The position numbers and the translations under genes are program-made. Below the pieces are notes generated by a model, which made no database searches, was not told the origin of the DNA, and was given only the letters and a program-made list of their open reading frames with translations. A stretch of DNA of 64,000 nucleotides. Source: Oscillospiraceae bacterium. Lineage in GTDB: Bacteria > Bacillota > Clostridia > Oscillospirales > Ruminococcaceae. Positions 37,566 to 46,999 of this stretch are shown one piece after another (within the stretch, counting starts at the first letter, position 1; each line of letters opens with the position of its first letter). The stretch is from assembly GCA_009777725.1 (NCBI GenBank), contig WRLG01000004.1, positions 62,001 to 126,000 of the forward strand. The letters are read 5' to 3'.

Positions 37566-38504
37566 GTGGAATATGAAAAGGGAGCTATACAGTCTGCGGC
37601 GGCTGTTTTGGCGGGCTTTATAAGCTGGAGCTTCTGCTTCGCGCTGTCGCTTGTTTTAGTTGCCTGCCTGCTCCTTGCCGCCGGCTCATACGCGGGCGGC
37701 AAGCTTCTTGACGAGCGCGGTATTGAGCAGATGGTTGAATCGGTTGATTTATTAAGCTTAAAGGCGGCTGATTTGCCCGACTTTATCCCGGGCGCGAAAT
37801 CGTTGGAGCTCCCTCCCGAGGCTACTATTTTGGACGGTATTTACAGCGCGTCCTCCGCAAGCGGCTTGGAGCTTACCCGGGATGAAATACGCGATGCGCT
37901 GGAATCCTCCGAGCTTAACGGGCTTTTAACGGAACGCCTTGCAGGGCTGGCGGCTTACCTTGTAACAGGCGCGCCCCCGGAAATTCCCGAGCCCGATGAG
38001 CTGAAGCAGGTATTCATCGAAAGCTTGGACGTTATCGGAGCGGTTGCGGGCATTGATTTATCGGAAGCGGAAATCAATATGGTTTTAGATGAAATATCAC
38101 AGGTGGAGCAGACTTTATCCGTCATTTCGGATATGACAACCCCCGAATCGGGCGGGATTTTGCCGCCTTTCCTAAAGAGCTTCATCTCCCCCGTTTTTAC
38201 CGCAATATTCTCACTATGCGCGCTAGCCTCCGCCGTGCTGATTTTTATTGCGCGCGCCGACTTTTCATCGGGGCTTAAATGGTGCGGTGCTTCTTTTTTG
38301 GCGGCGGGCTTAGCGGTAAGCTCGGCAACCCTTGCCTTATCCTCCGGCTGGTTTTCGGACGTTAACGGGATTTTTAGGGTATTAACACAAGGCGTCTCCG
38401 TTGTCGTCGCGGATGACCTGTATTTTATCGGAACGGCTCTTTGCGCTGTCGGTTTAGTGTTCCTATTATTACCATTGATAAAAAAAATAGTAAAACAGCC
38501 TTGA
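37566..38504 (+). CDS. Hypothetical membrane protein
   Basis: I do not recognise this 312-aa protein. It has one hydrophobic segment near the N-terminus (about 14-43), a large acidic extracytoplasmic-looking region of about 160 residues rich in Leu, Glu and Asp, and three more helices at about 217-232, 238-260 and 282-305. It starts with GTG at 37566 after ACGAGGAGG, 15 bp behind the PHP gene, and so is probably cotranscribed with guaB and the PHP gene. Confidence 0.72.
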   Translation: MEYEKGAIQSAAAVLAGFISWSFCFALSLVLVACLLLAAGSYAGGKLLDERGIEQMVESVDLLSLKAADLPDFIPGAKSLELPPEATILDGIYSASSASGLELTRDEIRDALESSELNGLLTERLAGLAAYLVTGAPPEIPEPDELKQVFIESLDVIGAVAGIDLSEAEINMVLDEISQVEQTLSVISDMTTPESGGILPPFLKSFISPVFTAIFSLCALASAVLIFIARADFSSGLKWCGASFLAAGLAVSSATLALSSGWFSDVNGIFRVLTQGVSVVVADDLYFIGTALCAVGLVFLLLPLIKKIVKQP

Positions 38505-38533
38505 ATTTTGTGCATTTTTACATGTATTTTTAC

Positions 38534-38562
38534 TGGACAAATCCTTTAAGTTGTGATATAAT
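38534..38562 (+). promoter_or_regulatory. Promoter of the fibronectin-type-III protein gene
   Basis: TGGACA (38534-38539), 17-bp spacer and TATAAT (38557-38562), about 50 bp before the start codon. Confidence 0.65.
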
Positions 38563-38611
38563 GTTATGAGTTATAGATTTAATTGATAATTTAAACACGG
38601 AGGTTTATACA

Positions 38612-41600
38612 ATGGTTGATTTTAACAAGCGCAAGCAAGCCCTCAGAGGCATTTCGGATTACGCAGAAAAGCATAAACTGCTCCTGCTCCCCTGCTTGAT
38701 TGCGGCATTTTTCGTTAAGGCTTGGTTTGCATTGATTTGCAGGCTTGATATTGCTTTTTGCGATAAAGAGGGGAATTTTTTCGGTCGCGAGGAGAGGGCT
38801 TACGAATTTAATGCAAGAAAGCGGCAAAAGGACGACATTGTATACGTTAGAAAGCCGCTTTTCGGCAGGTTGCTCTCGATGACCTTAGCGGCGGCTTTCA
38901 CCGTTGGGATTCTGCCGGGGATTTTGCCGGATTCTTGGGGGTTGCCTAAGATTGGGGTGAGTGTTGCGGCGGCAAACCCTAACATTGATAACAGCGATAT
39001 TATTCAAGCCAATGGTTTTACATATTTTAAGGTTATCGGTGCAAATCGTTATGTAAGGCGTGACGAATATCTTCTGGAAAGCGTTCCGTTGCCTACCTTT
39101 GACAGCATAGCTCTTATGACAGGGGGGAACGGCACTGTTCAAGTCAGAGCCGCCTCCAATGCACCGACGACAGCCGCCTCAAATGTCAGGCTGGTAGGCT
39201 TTACTGTTTCCTATCAAGGAAACGGTTGGCGTGACCATACCGCCAGTCATGCTTTCTCAACAACTGCAAGCGGAATTCAATCTCATAACTTTCCGGGCTT
39301 AACGGGCGGCGGAAGGTATGATTTTAACTTGGAAACCACGTATACCGTTCCGACCTATACGCTGACAGCGGCATATGATTACACTTGGACGCATACCTAC
39401 GCTCATGCAGGTACTTGCGATGCAGACCCTCAACCACAGTTACCGCAGGCAACCAGTACGCAACAAGTAACGGGGGTCATTCTCCCTAACGAACCTACAC
39501 CGCCCTCACTCCCTCCCGCTACCTTTCCTGTTACTCCTCCGACCTGCACGGGGTGTACACCTGTTGTTACATTGTCTGTTACCAACCCTAACCCGACACG
39601 GACTATAAACGCGGGAACGACCACAGGGGGGGCTACTAACCCGGTAGAAGCCGCTAATAATCCGCTTACGGCTACAAGCAACAATATCAGCACGGATAAT
39701 ATAGGGTTTACCCCCGCTACCCTCACAGTCCCGAATATAACTATAGATTACGCCCCCCACGAGCGGCTTCCTCTTGAAGCGACTGAAAAGTCTCATCAAG
39801 TAACGGTATCTTGGCAGGATAATGAAAATATACGAGATACTTACGGCAATCAAGTGCCGGACGGGTATCTGATTCGCCGCCACAGAATGACCCCCAGCAA
39901 CCCCAATAACAGAGTGGCAAATTCCATGAGATATGTAGGCGCGGTTTCGCGAAATGACATGGTCAACGGTCGCTATAGCTTTACTGATAATCCCCCCGCT
40001 TTGGGCTACGGCTTCCATTATGAATATGAGATTGAACCGTATTCAAATTTATTCCACTCCGAATATAACATTAATAACAATGCTTTAAACGCAAGAACCA
40101 ACTGGGCAGAATTAAGCATTAACAACGTATCGGAAGCTTCACTTCCGACAGTGCCCCCGCTCCCGGGAGCAGGTTGGCTTGCAGGTCCTCAGAGAGGAGT
40201 GCTTGGCAGAAGGGCGACCGAGCCGCACTTCGTAAGCCTCAACGCAAGGCAGGAGGGTGACTTTATCCGCCTTGACTGGGATTTGCCCGATTATGACCCC
40301 ACATATCACAACAATACAAATCTTCGGTTTTTAGTATACAGAACTGACCGCACAACCGCCACTGCGGCAGGCAAGTGGAACGCTGACCCGTTTGCCCTTG
40401 CCAATTCCGTTGCGGGGGCTGCGTTCAACGCGCTTATCCCTCAGAATCGCGGTACGCATAACACCCTAGCCCCGATTTTAAATGACGCGCAGGCGAATCC
40501 GCCTAGAGTAACGTCATATCAACTGCTTAATGTTTTAAGCAATGATGAGGTTGTGAGAAACCCCGATAACAGCTTCACCTATATTGACCGAAATTTGGTA
40601 ACCCCCAGATTTGAAAACGGGAATCTCTACCGCTACTGCGTAATACCTGTGTTTACTTCCGGCGGGAACACTCAGCACGGCGTTCCGTTTTACGCCGATG
40701 CCAACTACAGCGCGGAAGTATTCATACCGTTCTTACAGCTGCCCGCAACAAATGACGGTGAAATCATTTTAAGGTGGGAAAACAGGCGCATGATGGATTT
40801 CGCGCCGAACGGGTATTATATTTACATTGAAAAAGTCCGTAACGGCAACGATGGCAGGGCTTCGGAATTCGGTCCTGTTTCCAACCCCGCTACAACAAAT
40901 GATTTCAACCAAGGGCGCAGGTTTATGCTGAACCACCCAATCCCCGCCAATACCGCCGACGGGGCGATTATCGAGGTCACAATCCCTCGGGATTTCCTAA
41001 GCCAAGTGGGGCAGTTTAAGTTTTACAATAACGACACCTACAGGGTTTGGATACAGGCTTACAGAAACGCCAAGTATGACAAAGAACCTTATGACCCTTG
41101 GAGCCCCGACATGCGCTACGCAAACCCCGCCACGCCTCCCCCCGAGGACGGCACTGTAGCACTCTTTAATTTATTCCGCAATCCCCCGAACTTATGGGAC
41201 TCGCGGGATGCGCAAAGAGACCAGAATAATCGTATCTTCAGCCCCGTAAGCCAGCCCCGCGATGTAATCGTAGGCTCAAATGTACCCGCGCCGAATGATT
41301 TTGCCGTGGTTAACAGGGAGGGGCAGAATGTCCTTACTTGGAGCGGGATTACCTACCCGGCGGGCGCACAGCCTCATCAAGGTTACGCCATTTACGGCAG
41401 GGTGAATAACGGAGCTTGGACGCTTCTTACCATGCAAAACAGCACAACAACCGCACACGCCACCACGCATACATGGACGCACGAGCGTTTGGCAAGCCAC
41501 GATGTATGGGAATACGCCGTTATGGCTTACCGAACGGTTAACGGGGTGCGGGTGTTTACCGAGCGTTCGATTGTCAGAGGCTCGGCGAATACGGGTATTG

Positions 41601-42874
41601 TCATTAAGCCTCCTACGGACTTGAAGGTTACCGCCGCGGCGGGCAAGGCTACTCTTGCTTGGCAGTGGATTCGCCCGACTGCCGCAGAGCGGGACGGTCG
41701 CGGATATAACGGTCAAGACGTTGACGGGTTCGAGATTGAAGCCAGAAATATCATAACAGGGCGGGATATGCAGCCCAACTTCTACGATGCGGGCGCGGCG
41801 ACAAGGTCGTATGAGCATACAGGGCTTCGGGATGCCGAAACTTGGGAATACCGCATTCGGTCGTATAAATACATTTCGGGTGTTAAATATTACAGCGAAT
41901 GGACCACTCCGATTAGAATCCTAATTGGTCTTGCCGCCCCTACGAATTTCACGGCAACGGCAAGCGACAGGCAGGTTGCGCTTTCGTGGGCAGCGGTTAC
42001 GGGCGCGGAAGGATATGTCTTATACCTCTATAACGATGAGAAAAGGGAATTTGAACCGCTGACCATTTTATCCGCGGTGACCTATTCGCACCTCGGTCTC
42101 AGAAACGGAAGCCAATACACCTACATGGTCGCGGCATACAGGACGGTGAACGGCGAGCGGATTACGGGTAACTACTCTGTCCCCGTAACTTCTATGCCGA
42201 ATATCGGCGGCTCGCAGGCAATTGACCATGCGTTAAACATCAGGGGGGTAGCACCTCCGGGCGTTTCCCGCACGGAGCTTATTACGGCAACGGCAAGCCC
42301 TGCGGCGTTTGATGAGGATGTAGATGTATACATCACCAGCGATTTGGGCGCGACCGAATCGGTAAGGCGCGCCATGAGAGCTTACGGAGACCTAACGGAT
42401 TTCATTATCTGGTCCTTCGATATAAAAGTTTACAAAGCGGGGACATTTGAGCAAACAAGCCCTAACCCGGGCTATAACGTAACAATCAAGATGCCCATAC
42501 CCGACCAATTGATACGGTACAGGGATTTCATATCCGTGGTTCACGTAATCGAAAACGACTCGGAGGGGGATGCGCTGCTCACGGGTAAAATCGAAATTCT
42601 GCCCAGTGCGGTATTCCAAGATGAGGCAACGGAAGTTTGGTGCATAGAGTTTATAAGCGCATCGTTCTCACCGTTCGCGTTGGTGGTATGGCGTTCGCAC
42701 ATTGCCGATATATCCTCAGGCGAACCGCTCGGGGTTGCAGATGCGTTCGCGGGAATATTCGGAACAAGCGCGCTGATGTTCACCCGCCTGCCGGATATTA
42801 TGCCTTCAAACAACGGAATGAAGCTGACGAGAGGTAAAAATCGGTATAGGGTGCTTAGGCGCAAAAGAAAATAA
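38612..42874 (+). CDS. Large fibronectin type III repeat surface protein
   Basis: A 1420-aa, probably exported protein with several fibronectin type III-like modules. The clearest are near residues 1010-1110 (PPTDLKVTAAAGKATLAWQW) and 1110-1195 (APTNFTATASDRQVALSWAA, SQYTYMVAAYRTVNG); others are more diverged. The N-terminus is odd: about 30 residues, a hydrophobic stretch (LLLLPCLIAAFFVKAWFALI), 40 charged residues, then a second hydrophobic signal-like stretch (about 90-115) ending in SVAAANP. A Pro/Thr-rich segment with Cys is near 270-330. The C-terminus is strongly basic (RYRVLRRKRK) with no LPxTG motif. Its role is unknown; adhesion or wall organisation is inference. A terminator follows. 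Confidence 0.85.
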   Translation: MVDFNKRKQALRGISDYAEKHKLLLLPCLIAAFFVKAWFALICRLDIAFCDKEGNFFGREERAYEFNARKRQKDDIVYVRKPLFGRLLSMTLAAAFTVGILPGILPDSWGLPKIGVSVAAANPNIDNSDIIQANGFTYFKVIGANRYVRRDEYLLESVPLPTFDSIALMTGGNGTVQVRAASNAPTTAASNVRLVGFTVSYQGNGWRDHTASHAFSTTASGIQSHNFPGLTGGGRYDFNLETTYTVPTYTLTAAYDYTWTHTYAHAGTCDADPQPQLPQATSTQQVTGVILPNEPTPPSLPPATFPVTPPTCTGCTPVVTLSVTNPNPTRTINAGTTTGGATNPVEAANNPLTATSNNISTDNIGFTPATLTVPNITIDYAPHERLPLEATEKSHQVTVSWQDNENIRDTYGNQVPDGYLIRRHRMTPSNPNNRVANSMRYVGAVSRNDMVNGRYSFTDNPPALGYGFHYEYEIEPYSNLFHSEYNINNNALNARTNWAELSINNVSEASLPTVPPLPGAGWLAGPQRGVLGRRATEPHFVSLNARQEGDFIRLDWDLPDYDPTYHNNTNLRFLVYRTDRTTATAAGKWNADPFALANSVAGAAFNALIPQNRGTHNTLAPILNDAQANPPRVTSYQLLNVLSNDEVVRNPDNSFTYIDRNLVTPRFENGNLYRYCVIPVFTSGGNTQHGVPFYADANYSAEVFIPFLQLPATNDGEIILRWENRRMMDFAPNGYYIYIEKVRNGNDGRASEFGPVSNPATTNDFNQGRRFMLNHPIPANTADGAIIEVTIPRDFLSQVGQFKFYNNDTYRVWIQAYRNAKYDKEPYDPWSPDMRYANPATPPPEDGTVALFNLFRNPPNLWDSRDAQRDQNNRIFSPVSQPRDVIVGSNVPAPNDFAVVNREGQNVLTWSGITYPAGAQPHQGYAIYGRVNNGAWTLLTMQNSTTTAHATTHTWTHERLASHDVWEYAVMAYRTVNGVRVFTERSIVRGSANTGIVIKPPTDLKVTAAAGKATLAWQWIRPTAAERDGRGYNGQDVDGFEIEARNIITGRDMQPNFYDAGAATRSYEHTGLRDAETWEYRIRSYKYISGVKYYSEWTTPIRILIGLAAPTNFTATASDRQVALSWAAVTGAEGYVLYLYNDEKREFEPLTILSAVTYSHLGLRNGSQYTYMVAAYRTVNGERITGNYSVPVTSMPNIGGSQAIDHALNIRGVAPPGVSRTELITATASPAAFDEDVDVYITSDLGATESVRRAMRAYGDLTDFIIWSFDIKVYKAGTFEQTSPNPGYNVTIKMPIPDQLIRYRDFISVVHVIENDSEGDALLTGKIEILPSAVFQDEATEVWCIEFISASFSPFALVVWRSHIADISSGEPLGVADAFAGIFGTSALMFTRLPDIMPSNNGMKLTRGKNRYRVLRRKRK

Positions 42875-42933
42875 CACCCGAAAATCAGTTTATAAGCAAC
42901 ACTTTTGGGGATTTATAAGCAAGCTATAAAATA

Positions 42934-42978
42934 AAATAAAGCGGGGGAATTGATTCTCCCGCTTTATTTGGGTTTTGC
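42934..42978 (+). terminator. Terminator of the fibronectin-type-III protein gene
   Basis: A long stem AAATAAAGCGGGGG/CTCCCGCTTTATTT (about 42934-42970) followed by GGGTTTT. It lies 60 bp after the stop codon and just before the trpB promoter. Confidence 0.75.
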
Positions 42979-42980
42979 GG

Positions 42981-43010
42981 TTGACATTTGCTCGGCTTTT
43001 GTGATATAAT
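42981..43010 (+). promoter_or_regulatory. Promoter of trpB
   Basis: Consensus TTGACA (42981-42986), 18-bp spacer and TATAAT (43005-43010), 45 bp before trpB. No T-box or trp leader is visible in the short leader. Confidence 0.8.
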
Positions 43011-43055
43011 ATCAATGTGTTAAAAAGCAATAGCGGCAGAAAGGAAATCTAAAAA

Positions 43056-44249
43056 ATGACAAATAAAAAAGGAAGATTCGGAAATTACGGGGGGCAGTAT
43101 ATACCCGAAACGCTGATGGCGGCGGTGAATGAGCTTGAAAAGGCGTATCTGCATTTTAAGGACGATGCGGGCTTTAAAAGTGAGCTGGATTACCTGCTTA
43201 AAAATTACGCGGGCAGACCGTCAATTTTATATTACGCCGAAAAGATGACAAAGGATTTGGGCGGCGCGAAAATATATTTAAAGCGCGAGGATTTAAACCA
43301 TACGGGCTCGCATAAAATTAACAATGTTTTAGGACAAACCCTGCTTGCCAAAAAGATGGGCAAAACAAGGGTAATCGCCGAAACGGGCGCAGGGCAACAT
43401 GGCGTTGCTACGGCTACAGCCGCCGCTTTGATGGACATGAAGTGCGAGATTTTCATGGGTCGTGAAGATACCGAGCGGCAGGCTTTGAACGTCTACAGAA
43501 TGAAGCTTCTGGGCGCGGAGGTTCATGCCGTGACAAGTGGCACGCAAACGCTCAAAGATGCGGTAAACGAAACCATGCGCGAATGGGTTTCGCGCATTGC
43601 GGATACGCATTATGTGTTAGGCTCCGTTATGGGTCCTCACCCGTTTCCCGTGATAGTTCGTGATTTTCATAAAATAATTGGTGAAGAAATTAGGGAGCAG
43701 CTTAGGGCGGCTGAGGGCAGGACCCCCGATGTGGTCGCGGCTTGCGTTGGCGGGGGGAGTAATGCTATGGGGGCGTTTTATGATTTTATAGATGATGAAA
43801 ATGTGCGGCTTGTCGGCTGTGAAGCGGCGGGGCTGGGCGTTGACAACCCTAAAAATGCCGCAACGATAGCCAACGGCTCGGTCGGCATTTTCCACGGCAT
43901 GAAATCATATTTCTGCCAAGATGAATACGGGCAGATTGCGCCCGTTTATTCTATTTCGGCAGGGCTTGATTACCCCGGCATAGGTCCCGAACACGCACAT
44001 CTTTCAGATTTGGGGCGCGCCGAATATGTACCCGTGACAGATGCGGAGGCGGTTGAAGCGTTTGAATATTTGGCGCGGACGGAGGGCATTATCCCCGCCA
44101 TTGAAAGCGCGCACGCCGTCAGCTTCGCGCTCAAAGCCGCTCCCTTGATGAGTAAAAAGCAAATCATGGTCGTAACCCTTTCGGGCAGAGGGGATAAGGA
44201 CGTAGCGGCAATCGCGCGTTATACGCGGGGGTTGAGGATTGAGGAATAA
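43056..44249 (+). CDS. trpB: Tryptophan synthase beta chain (lone)
   Basis: PLP enzyme that joins indole and serine. The 397-aa protein is of the TrpB1 type: [14 protein letters not shown], the PLP lysine K87 in [19 protein letters not shown], and the phosphate loop [10 protein letters not shown]. The ATG follows AGAAAGGAAA. No trpA or other trp gene is beside it. Either the rest of the pathway is elsewhere, or this enzyme salvages free indole. It has its own strong promoter. Confidence 0.96.
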   Translation: MTNKKGRFGNYGGQYIPETLMAAVNELEKAYLHFKDDAGFKSELDYLLKNYAGRPSILYYAEKMTKDLGGAKIYLKREDLNHTGSHKINNVLGQTLLAKKMGKTRVIAETGAGQHGVATATAAALMDMKCEIFMGREDTERQALNVYRMKLLGAEVHAVTSGTQTLKDAVNETMREWVSRIADTHYVLGSVMGPHPFPVIVRDFHKIIGEEIREQLRAAEGRTPDVVAACVGGGSNAMGAFYDFIDDENVRLVGCEAAGLGVDNPKNAATIANGSVGIFHGMKSYFCQDEYGQIAPVYSISAGLDYPGIGPEHAHLSDLGRAEYVPVTDAEAVEAFEYLARTEGIIPAIESAHAVSFALKAAPLMSKKQIMVVTLSGRGDKDVAAIARYTRGLRIEE

Positions 44250-44251
44250 TC

Positions 44252-44336
44252 TAATTAACAATTAACAGTTAACAATTAACAATTTCGGTGTTACGCCCTT
44301 GGCGTAACATTATAAGCAATTTAGTTAATTGTTAAC
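44252..44336. repeat. GTTAATTGTTAA palindromic element (copy 3)
   Basis: Arms CTAATTAACAATTAACAGTT and AGTTAATTGTTAACT flank the hairpin GTTACGCCCTTGGCGTAAC (44290-44308), identical to copy 1. It lacks the second GGCGAAGCC hairpin. It follows the trpB stop codon by 3 bp. Confidence 0.85.
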
Positions 44337-44355
44337 TGAAGTGAGCAGGGGCAGT

Positions 44356-44631
44356 ATGAGTTATATAATATCAGCTTTATTTTTAGTTTTATTGGTTGTT
44401 GTTTTGGTATTGTCGGTGTCTGCTTTTAAGGCGGGGCGTAAGGGAATGAAAGAAAGTAAAAGCTTAGAGCCGCAAAACTTCCGTATCTTCGGGCGGGAGT
44501 GGTTAATCAAGGATAAAACTGCCTATTGGCTCTCTTCCGTCATTCATTTTTTATGCGGGTTATATGTTACAGCGGTTGTTACAATTATTTTCGTTTTAAT
44601 TTTCGGCATATTGATATACGGAAGGTTATGA
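44356..44631 (+). CDS. Small membrane protein (91 aa)
   Basis: I do not recognise it. It has two hydrophobic helices (about 3-22 and 60-88) with a basic, polar stretch between them. The ATG at 44356 follows GCAGGGG; the frame is open earlier but only through repeat DNA. A second small membrane protein begins five bases after its stop, so the two are likely a pair. Confidence 0.6.
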   Translation: MSYIISALFLVLLVVVLVLSVSAFKAGRKGMKESKSLEPQNFRIFGREWLIKDKTAYWLSSVIHFLCGLYVTAVVTIIFVLIFGILIYGRL

Positions 44632-44635
44632 AGTT

Positions 44636-44890
44636 ATGGGATTTATCGCGATATTACCGATAATATTGCCGGCACTTATCGCAGCGGCTATCATACTTTA
44701 TTCTATTACTGTCTCGCTTGGTTTTTGCTTATTGGCTATGGGATTCAGCGGGCTTATCATGAATAAAATCAGCGAAAGCCAAACAGAGCCGATTGCAAAG
44801 CCTGTTAAGGATTTGAATATTCTATTATCCTTTACTTTCGGCGTTGTCCTTATTTTGATTTCTTTAAGGTTGCTTATGGTTGTTTTATAA
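44636..44890 (+). CDS. Small membrane protein (84 aa)
   Basis: Unrecognised. Two hydrophobic helices (about 2-38 and 60-82) flank a polar linker. GGAAGG lies upstream within the end of the preceding gene. It lies between the 91-aa membrane protein and folC, and may be cotranscribed with both. Confidence 0.6.
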   Translation: MGFIAILPIILPALIAAAIILYSITVSLGFCLLAMGFSGLIMNKISESQTEPIAKPVKDLNILLSFTFGVVLILISLRLLMVVL

Positions 44891-44911
44891 CATCTTACTG
44901 AATGAGGTCTT

Positions 44912-46165
44912 ATGAATATTTATGATGTAATGAAATATATAGACGGCTTCTCAAAATCGGGAGAGCCTGTGAAAAATCTTTACCGCTTTAAAAGGGTTAT
45001 GAGTGCTCTCAGTAACCCGCAGGAGCGTTTAAAGCTCGTGCATGTCGCGGGGACTAACGGCAAAGGCTCGACTGCCCGAATGGTTGCAAACGCCCTTGCT
45101 TTAGCGGGCTACAAGACAGGCGAATTCACCTCGCCCTATATTAGGGCTTATAACGAGCGTATAAGAATCAACGGTGTTAACATATCCGATATGGAGCTAT
45201 GTGAAATCGTTTCTCAAATCGCCCCGCTTTTAGAGGGTGTTACCGATGGTTGTTCTCAATTTGAGATTACGACCGCGATTGCCTTGGTTTACTTTGCCGC
45301 GAAGAATTGCGAGGCTGTTGTGCTTGAAACAGGCGTTGGCGGGCTTCTTGACTGCACGAATATTATCAACACCACACTCGTTTCTGTAATTACCTCAATA
45401 TCCTACGACCATACGGCAGTTTTAGGTAACAGCCTTGAAGCCATAGCGTTCCAAAAAGCGGGAATTATAAAGCCGGGGCGACCTGTTGTATTATCTCCGA
45501 ATCAAAGCAAAGAGGCGGTTTCAGTTGTGCGCGCCGCCGCAAACGCTAAGAATTCACTGCTTATCATACCGAACACGGAGCGGCTTACGGTGGAAAAATG
45601 CGACTGCGAGGGCAATCGGTTTATCTATAAAAATGCTCTTTATGTTACGTCTATGCTTGGTAAGCACCAGATAGAAAATGCCATGACGGCTATTGAGACA
45701 ATTCGCATTTTGAGAAAAATCGGATTTCCGAAGCTGTCCTTTATCCATGCTTACGAGGGGATTAAAACTGCTAAGCCCCTTTCGCGCTGCCAAATCCTGC
45801 GCGCGGATGAGCCGTTTATTATGATAGACGGCGCGCATAATCCGGGCGGGATGAGAGCTCTTGCTGATTTTATACGGGAAATACCCAAAGCTCCCAAAAT
45901 AATGATTTGCGGCATATCAAACGATAAGGATTGGAAAACTGCCATCGGCTATATATCGCGCTATATTGATTTTGCGGTATGTGTTGACGGCTTTGCTCCT
46001 CAAACGGTGTTCGCGCCTACCTTAGCGGAACTGTTCGTAAGCGCGGAAGCCTGCCCGTTGCGAAAGGCAGTGCCAAAGGCAATTGACTTGGCGGGTGCTC
46101 ACGGAATGGTTGTTATAGCAGGCTCGCTTTATTTGGCATCGGCTTTGATGAAGCAGATGGGGTGA
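44912..46165 (+). CDS. folC: Folylpolyglutamate synthase / dihydrofolate synthase
   Basis: Adds glutamate to dihydropteroate and to folates (417 aa, Mur ligase fold). GTNGKGSTARM is the P-loop, then TGEFTSPYIRAYNERIRING, LETGVGGLLDCTN, SISYDHTAVLGNS and the C-terminal IDGAHNPGGMRAL. All are standard for FolC. It is the third gene of a short run after the trpB repeat element. Confidence 0.96.
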   Translation: MNIYDVMKYIDGFSKSGEPVKNLYRFKRVMSALSNPQERLKLVHVAGTNGKGSTARMVANALALAGYKTGEFTSPYIRAYNERIRINGVNISDMELCEIVSQIAPLLEGVTDGCSQFEITTAIALVYFAAKNCEAVVLETGVGGLLDCTNIINTTLVSVITSISYDHTAVLGNSLEAIAFQKAGIIKPGRPVVLSPNQSKEAVSVVRAAANAKNSLLIIPNTERLTVEKCDCEGNRFIYKNALYVTSMLGKHQIENAMTAIETIRILRKIGFPKLSFIHAYEGIKTAKPLSRCQILRADEPFIMIDGAHNPGGMRALADFIREIPKAPKIMICGISNDKDWKTAIGYISRYIDFAVCVDGFAPQTVFAPTLAELFVSAEACPLRKAVPKAIDLAGAHGMVVIAGSLYLASALMKQMG

Positions 46166-46199
46166 AATTTAGTTAACATTTATTATTGAAGGGGCGCGT

Positions 46200-46640
46200 A
46201 TGAAAAAATTATTTTTGATTGTGGATTTTCAAGATATGTTCGTTAAGGGCTGTGTGGGTTCTGATTTGGAGAAGGGGATTGAGGAGCGTATCATTTCCTG
46301 CCTTCATGAAAAAAATGACATTGCGTTTACATTAGACAAAGCCGGGGCGGATTTATTCGGGGGAATCGGGAAATATCTGGGCGAGGCGGTTCGGGTTTTT
46401 CAAAAACACTCTTACGGCAGTCTTGATTTCGGGAATTGGCTTTTGGGGCAAGATTACGATATAATAGAGCTTTGCGGGCTGATTACCAATATTTGCGTTC
46501 TGGCAAACGCCGTTATAGCGCGCTCCGCTCTGCCCAATGCAGAAATTATTGTAAATAAAAGCCTTACGGCTTGCTACGATGATGAGCTGGGTTTGAAAAA
46601 TCTTGCTGTAATGGAGGGGTTGAAAATTACTGTTTTGTAA
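46200..46640 (+). CDS. Cysteine hydrolase of the isochorismatase family
   Basis: A 146-aa hydrolase related to nicotinamidase and isochorismatase. The catalytic Asp in IVDFQDMF (D9), Lys in QKHSYGS (about K70) and Cys in GLITNICVLANAV (about C98) form the expected triad. It is short for the family, and the usual TxDxH metal-site segment reads FTLDKAGA, without the His. Isochorismatase or nicotinamidase activity is therefore uncertain. GAAGGGGCG precedes the ATG, and a terminator follows. Confidence 0.78.
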   Translation: MKKLFLIVDFQDMFVKGCVGSDLEKGIEERIISCLHEKNDIAFTLDKAGADLFGGIGKYLGEAVRVFQKHSYGSLDFGNWLLGQDYDIIELCGLITNICVLANAVIARSALPNAEIIVNKSLTACYDDELGLKNLAVMEGLKITVL

Positions 46641-46670
46641 ACGGTATATATTGCACAGGTGGAAAAAATT

Positions 46671-46701
46671 AAAGCGGTCTCATCAGAGACCGCTTTTTGC
46701 T
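46671..46701. terminator. Bidirectional terminator
   Basis: Perfect stem AAAGCGGTCTC-ATCA-GAGACCGCTTT (46671-46696) with T runs on both strands. It lies between the cysteine hydrolase gene and the converging lipoprotein gene. Confidence 0.9.
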
Positions 46702-46714
46702 ATTGGCTAATCGG

Positions 46715-46999
46715 TTATCTGCTTCCGGGAACAACGTCCTCTACCATAGTTTCAACGCCATCCACTACGTCACCTACAATGTTGCCGGCGTGAGTTACGA
46801 CTTCTTCAATCAAGCCGTCGCCGTCTATATCACCCGTTTCATGGCGGGTCGTATTATGATGAGTCGTCGTATGACTGGTCTCTGCTCTTGTCGTTACCGT
46901 TGTGCCTGTGCCGCTGTTGCCGGCGCCGGCTCGTCCGCATGCGGAAAGCATAGCCGCCGCCGATAACACGGCGAATGCCGGAATAAATTTCTTTCGCAT
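46715..46999 (-). CDS. Small putative lipoprotein
   Basis: A 94-aa protein with a lipoprotein signal peptide: MRKKFIPAFAVLSAAAMLSAC, where the Cys at 21 follows an LSA lipobox. The mature part is a low-complexity Thr/His-rich stretch followed by an acidic tail with GDIDGDGLIEE, which resembles a calcium-binding dockerin-like loop, then repeated Val/Asp/Gly. GGGAAAGGGAA lies upstream. No known function. Confidence 0.75.
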   Translation of the reverse strand: MRKKFIPAFAVLSAAAMLSACGRAGAGNSGTGTTVTTRAETSHTTTHHNTTRHETGDIDGDGLIEEVVTHAGNIVGDVVDGVETMVEDVVPGSR

